From the NCBI GenBank assembly GCA_030627155.1, contig DAOUSP010000012.1, positions 1-16,194 on the forward strand: a DNA stretch of 16,194 bases, in the 5' to 3' direction. The DNA is from Candidatus Aminicenantota bacterium. GTDB lineage: Bacteria; Acidobacteriota; Aminicenantia; Aminicenantales; Aminicenantaceae. Numbering within the stretch: the first letter of the stretch is position 1; the number at the start of each line of letters is the position of its first letter. Positions 15,955 to 16,194 of the stretch are shown in pieces. The notes under the pieces were generated by a model. It did not search any database and was not told the DNA's origin. It saw nothing but the letters and a program-made list of their open reading frames with translations. Position numbers and translations under genes: made by a program.

Positions 15955-16194
15955 CTTAACGAGGAAAGACCTGAGCATGGCTTTGCTCCCCTCAGATTTT
16001 ACACGCCATTCCCTCATCTCCCCCTTCGGCGGCCTCAAAACTCTGCATCTAAGCCCCATTCGTCAGTTATTGCCTGTTGCCTTCTGAAGCATAGAGGTTT
16101 GTTTGGTCTCGTGCTCAGACATTCTCGGCCGTCCGGCTGAGCCGGATTCCCTCGGGGTCGGTTCGGGAAGGCTAAATCTTCGAAGGTCGCTTCA
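15955..16194. other. GC-richer, hairpin-rich block of unknown identity, cut by window edge
   Basis: About 240 bp whose base composition differs sharply from the AT-rich gaps elsewhere in the window. It contains hairpins: CTGAG (15971-15975) with CTCAG (15991-15995), a competing GAGCA/TGCTC pair inside it, a perfect TCCGGC-TGA-GCCGGA (16132-16146), and TTCCC/GGGAA (16147-16151/16165-16169). The longest ATG frame noted is 36 codons (15977-16087), with GAGG 12 bases upstream. I do not recognise it as a tRNA, rRNA, group II intron, riboswitch or IS end. It could be a dispersed repeat, a structured RNA or the edge of a mobile element. Confidence 0.4.

Noticed and set aside
15977..16087. 36-codon ORF in the right-edge block, with GAGG 12 bases upstream
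   Set aside because: Overlaps the hairpins, resembles no family I know, and spacing to the putative ribosome site is long; kept only as a note in the block's entry.
1..16194. tRNA, rRNA, CRISPR array, insertion sequence, prophage or defence genes
   Set aside because: I scanned the gaps on both strands and saw no cloverleaf, spaced direct repeats, transposase or phage-type gene.

Overview
The window is a stretch of bacterial chromosome, AT-rich in its genes and very AT-rich between them. It suggests an obligate or facultative anaerobe: it carries pyruvate:ferredoxin oxidoreductase and an oxygen-sensitive glycyl radical enzyme with its radical-SAM activase. Sec-type signal sequences on two M16 peptidases point to secretion, probably into a diderm periplasm. 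I cannot name the phylum from sequence alone; an uncultured anaerobic lineage such as Aminicenantes would fit, but that is a guess.

Layout. (1) Positions 1-559, minus strand: the N-terminal two thirds of an EamA/DMT transporter, cut by the window edge. (2) Positions 680-3091, plus strand: the DNA-maintenance cluster dnaX - ybaB - recR, with a possible ribosome-site hairpin between dnaX and ybaB and a possible -1 frameshift signal late in dnaX. (3) A 306-bp AT-rich gap with a promoter candidate, then nifJ (3398-6919), a glycyl-radical-enzyme activase (6983-7891) and its glycyl radical enzyme (7895-10258). The enzyme carries every active-site residue I remember for trans-4-hydroxy-L-proline dehydratase (HypD). 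(4) An M24B Xaa-Pro aminopeptidase (10402-11793, plus) that converges on the minus-strand genes with only 6 bp between the stop codons, inside one bidirectional terminator. (5) Minus strand, transcribed right to left: a two-TM RCK potassium channel (15849-14860), an active M16 zinc peptidase (14829-13417), a GC-rich palindromic intergenic repeat (13302-13400), and a second M16 protein whose zinc motif is destroyed (13167-11800). (6) A GC-richer, hairpin-rich block of unknown nature at the right edge (about 15955-16194).

How the genes may work together. The glycyl radical enzyme would dehydrate hydroxyproline to pyrroline-5-carboxylate. The neighbouring Xaa-Pro aminopeptidase would release residues N-terminal to proline (possibly hydroxyproline) in peptides, and the exported M16 pair would trim peptides outside the cytoplasm. 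PFOR oxidises pyruvate and supplies reduced ferredoxin, the kind of electron donor a radical-SAM activase needs. This reads as a possible collagen-type or plant hydroxyproline-rich peptide catabolism neighbourhood; the link is inferred from gene order, not shown. No pyrroline-5-carboxylate reductase, tRNA, rRNA, CRISPR array, transposase or phage gene is visible.
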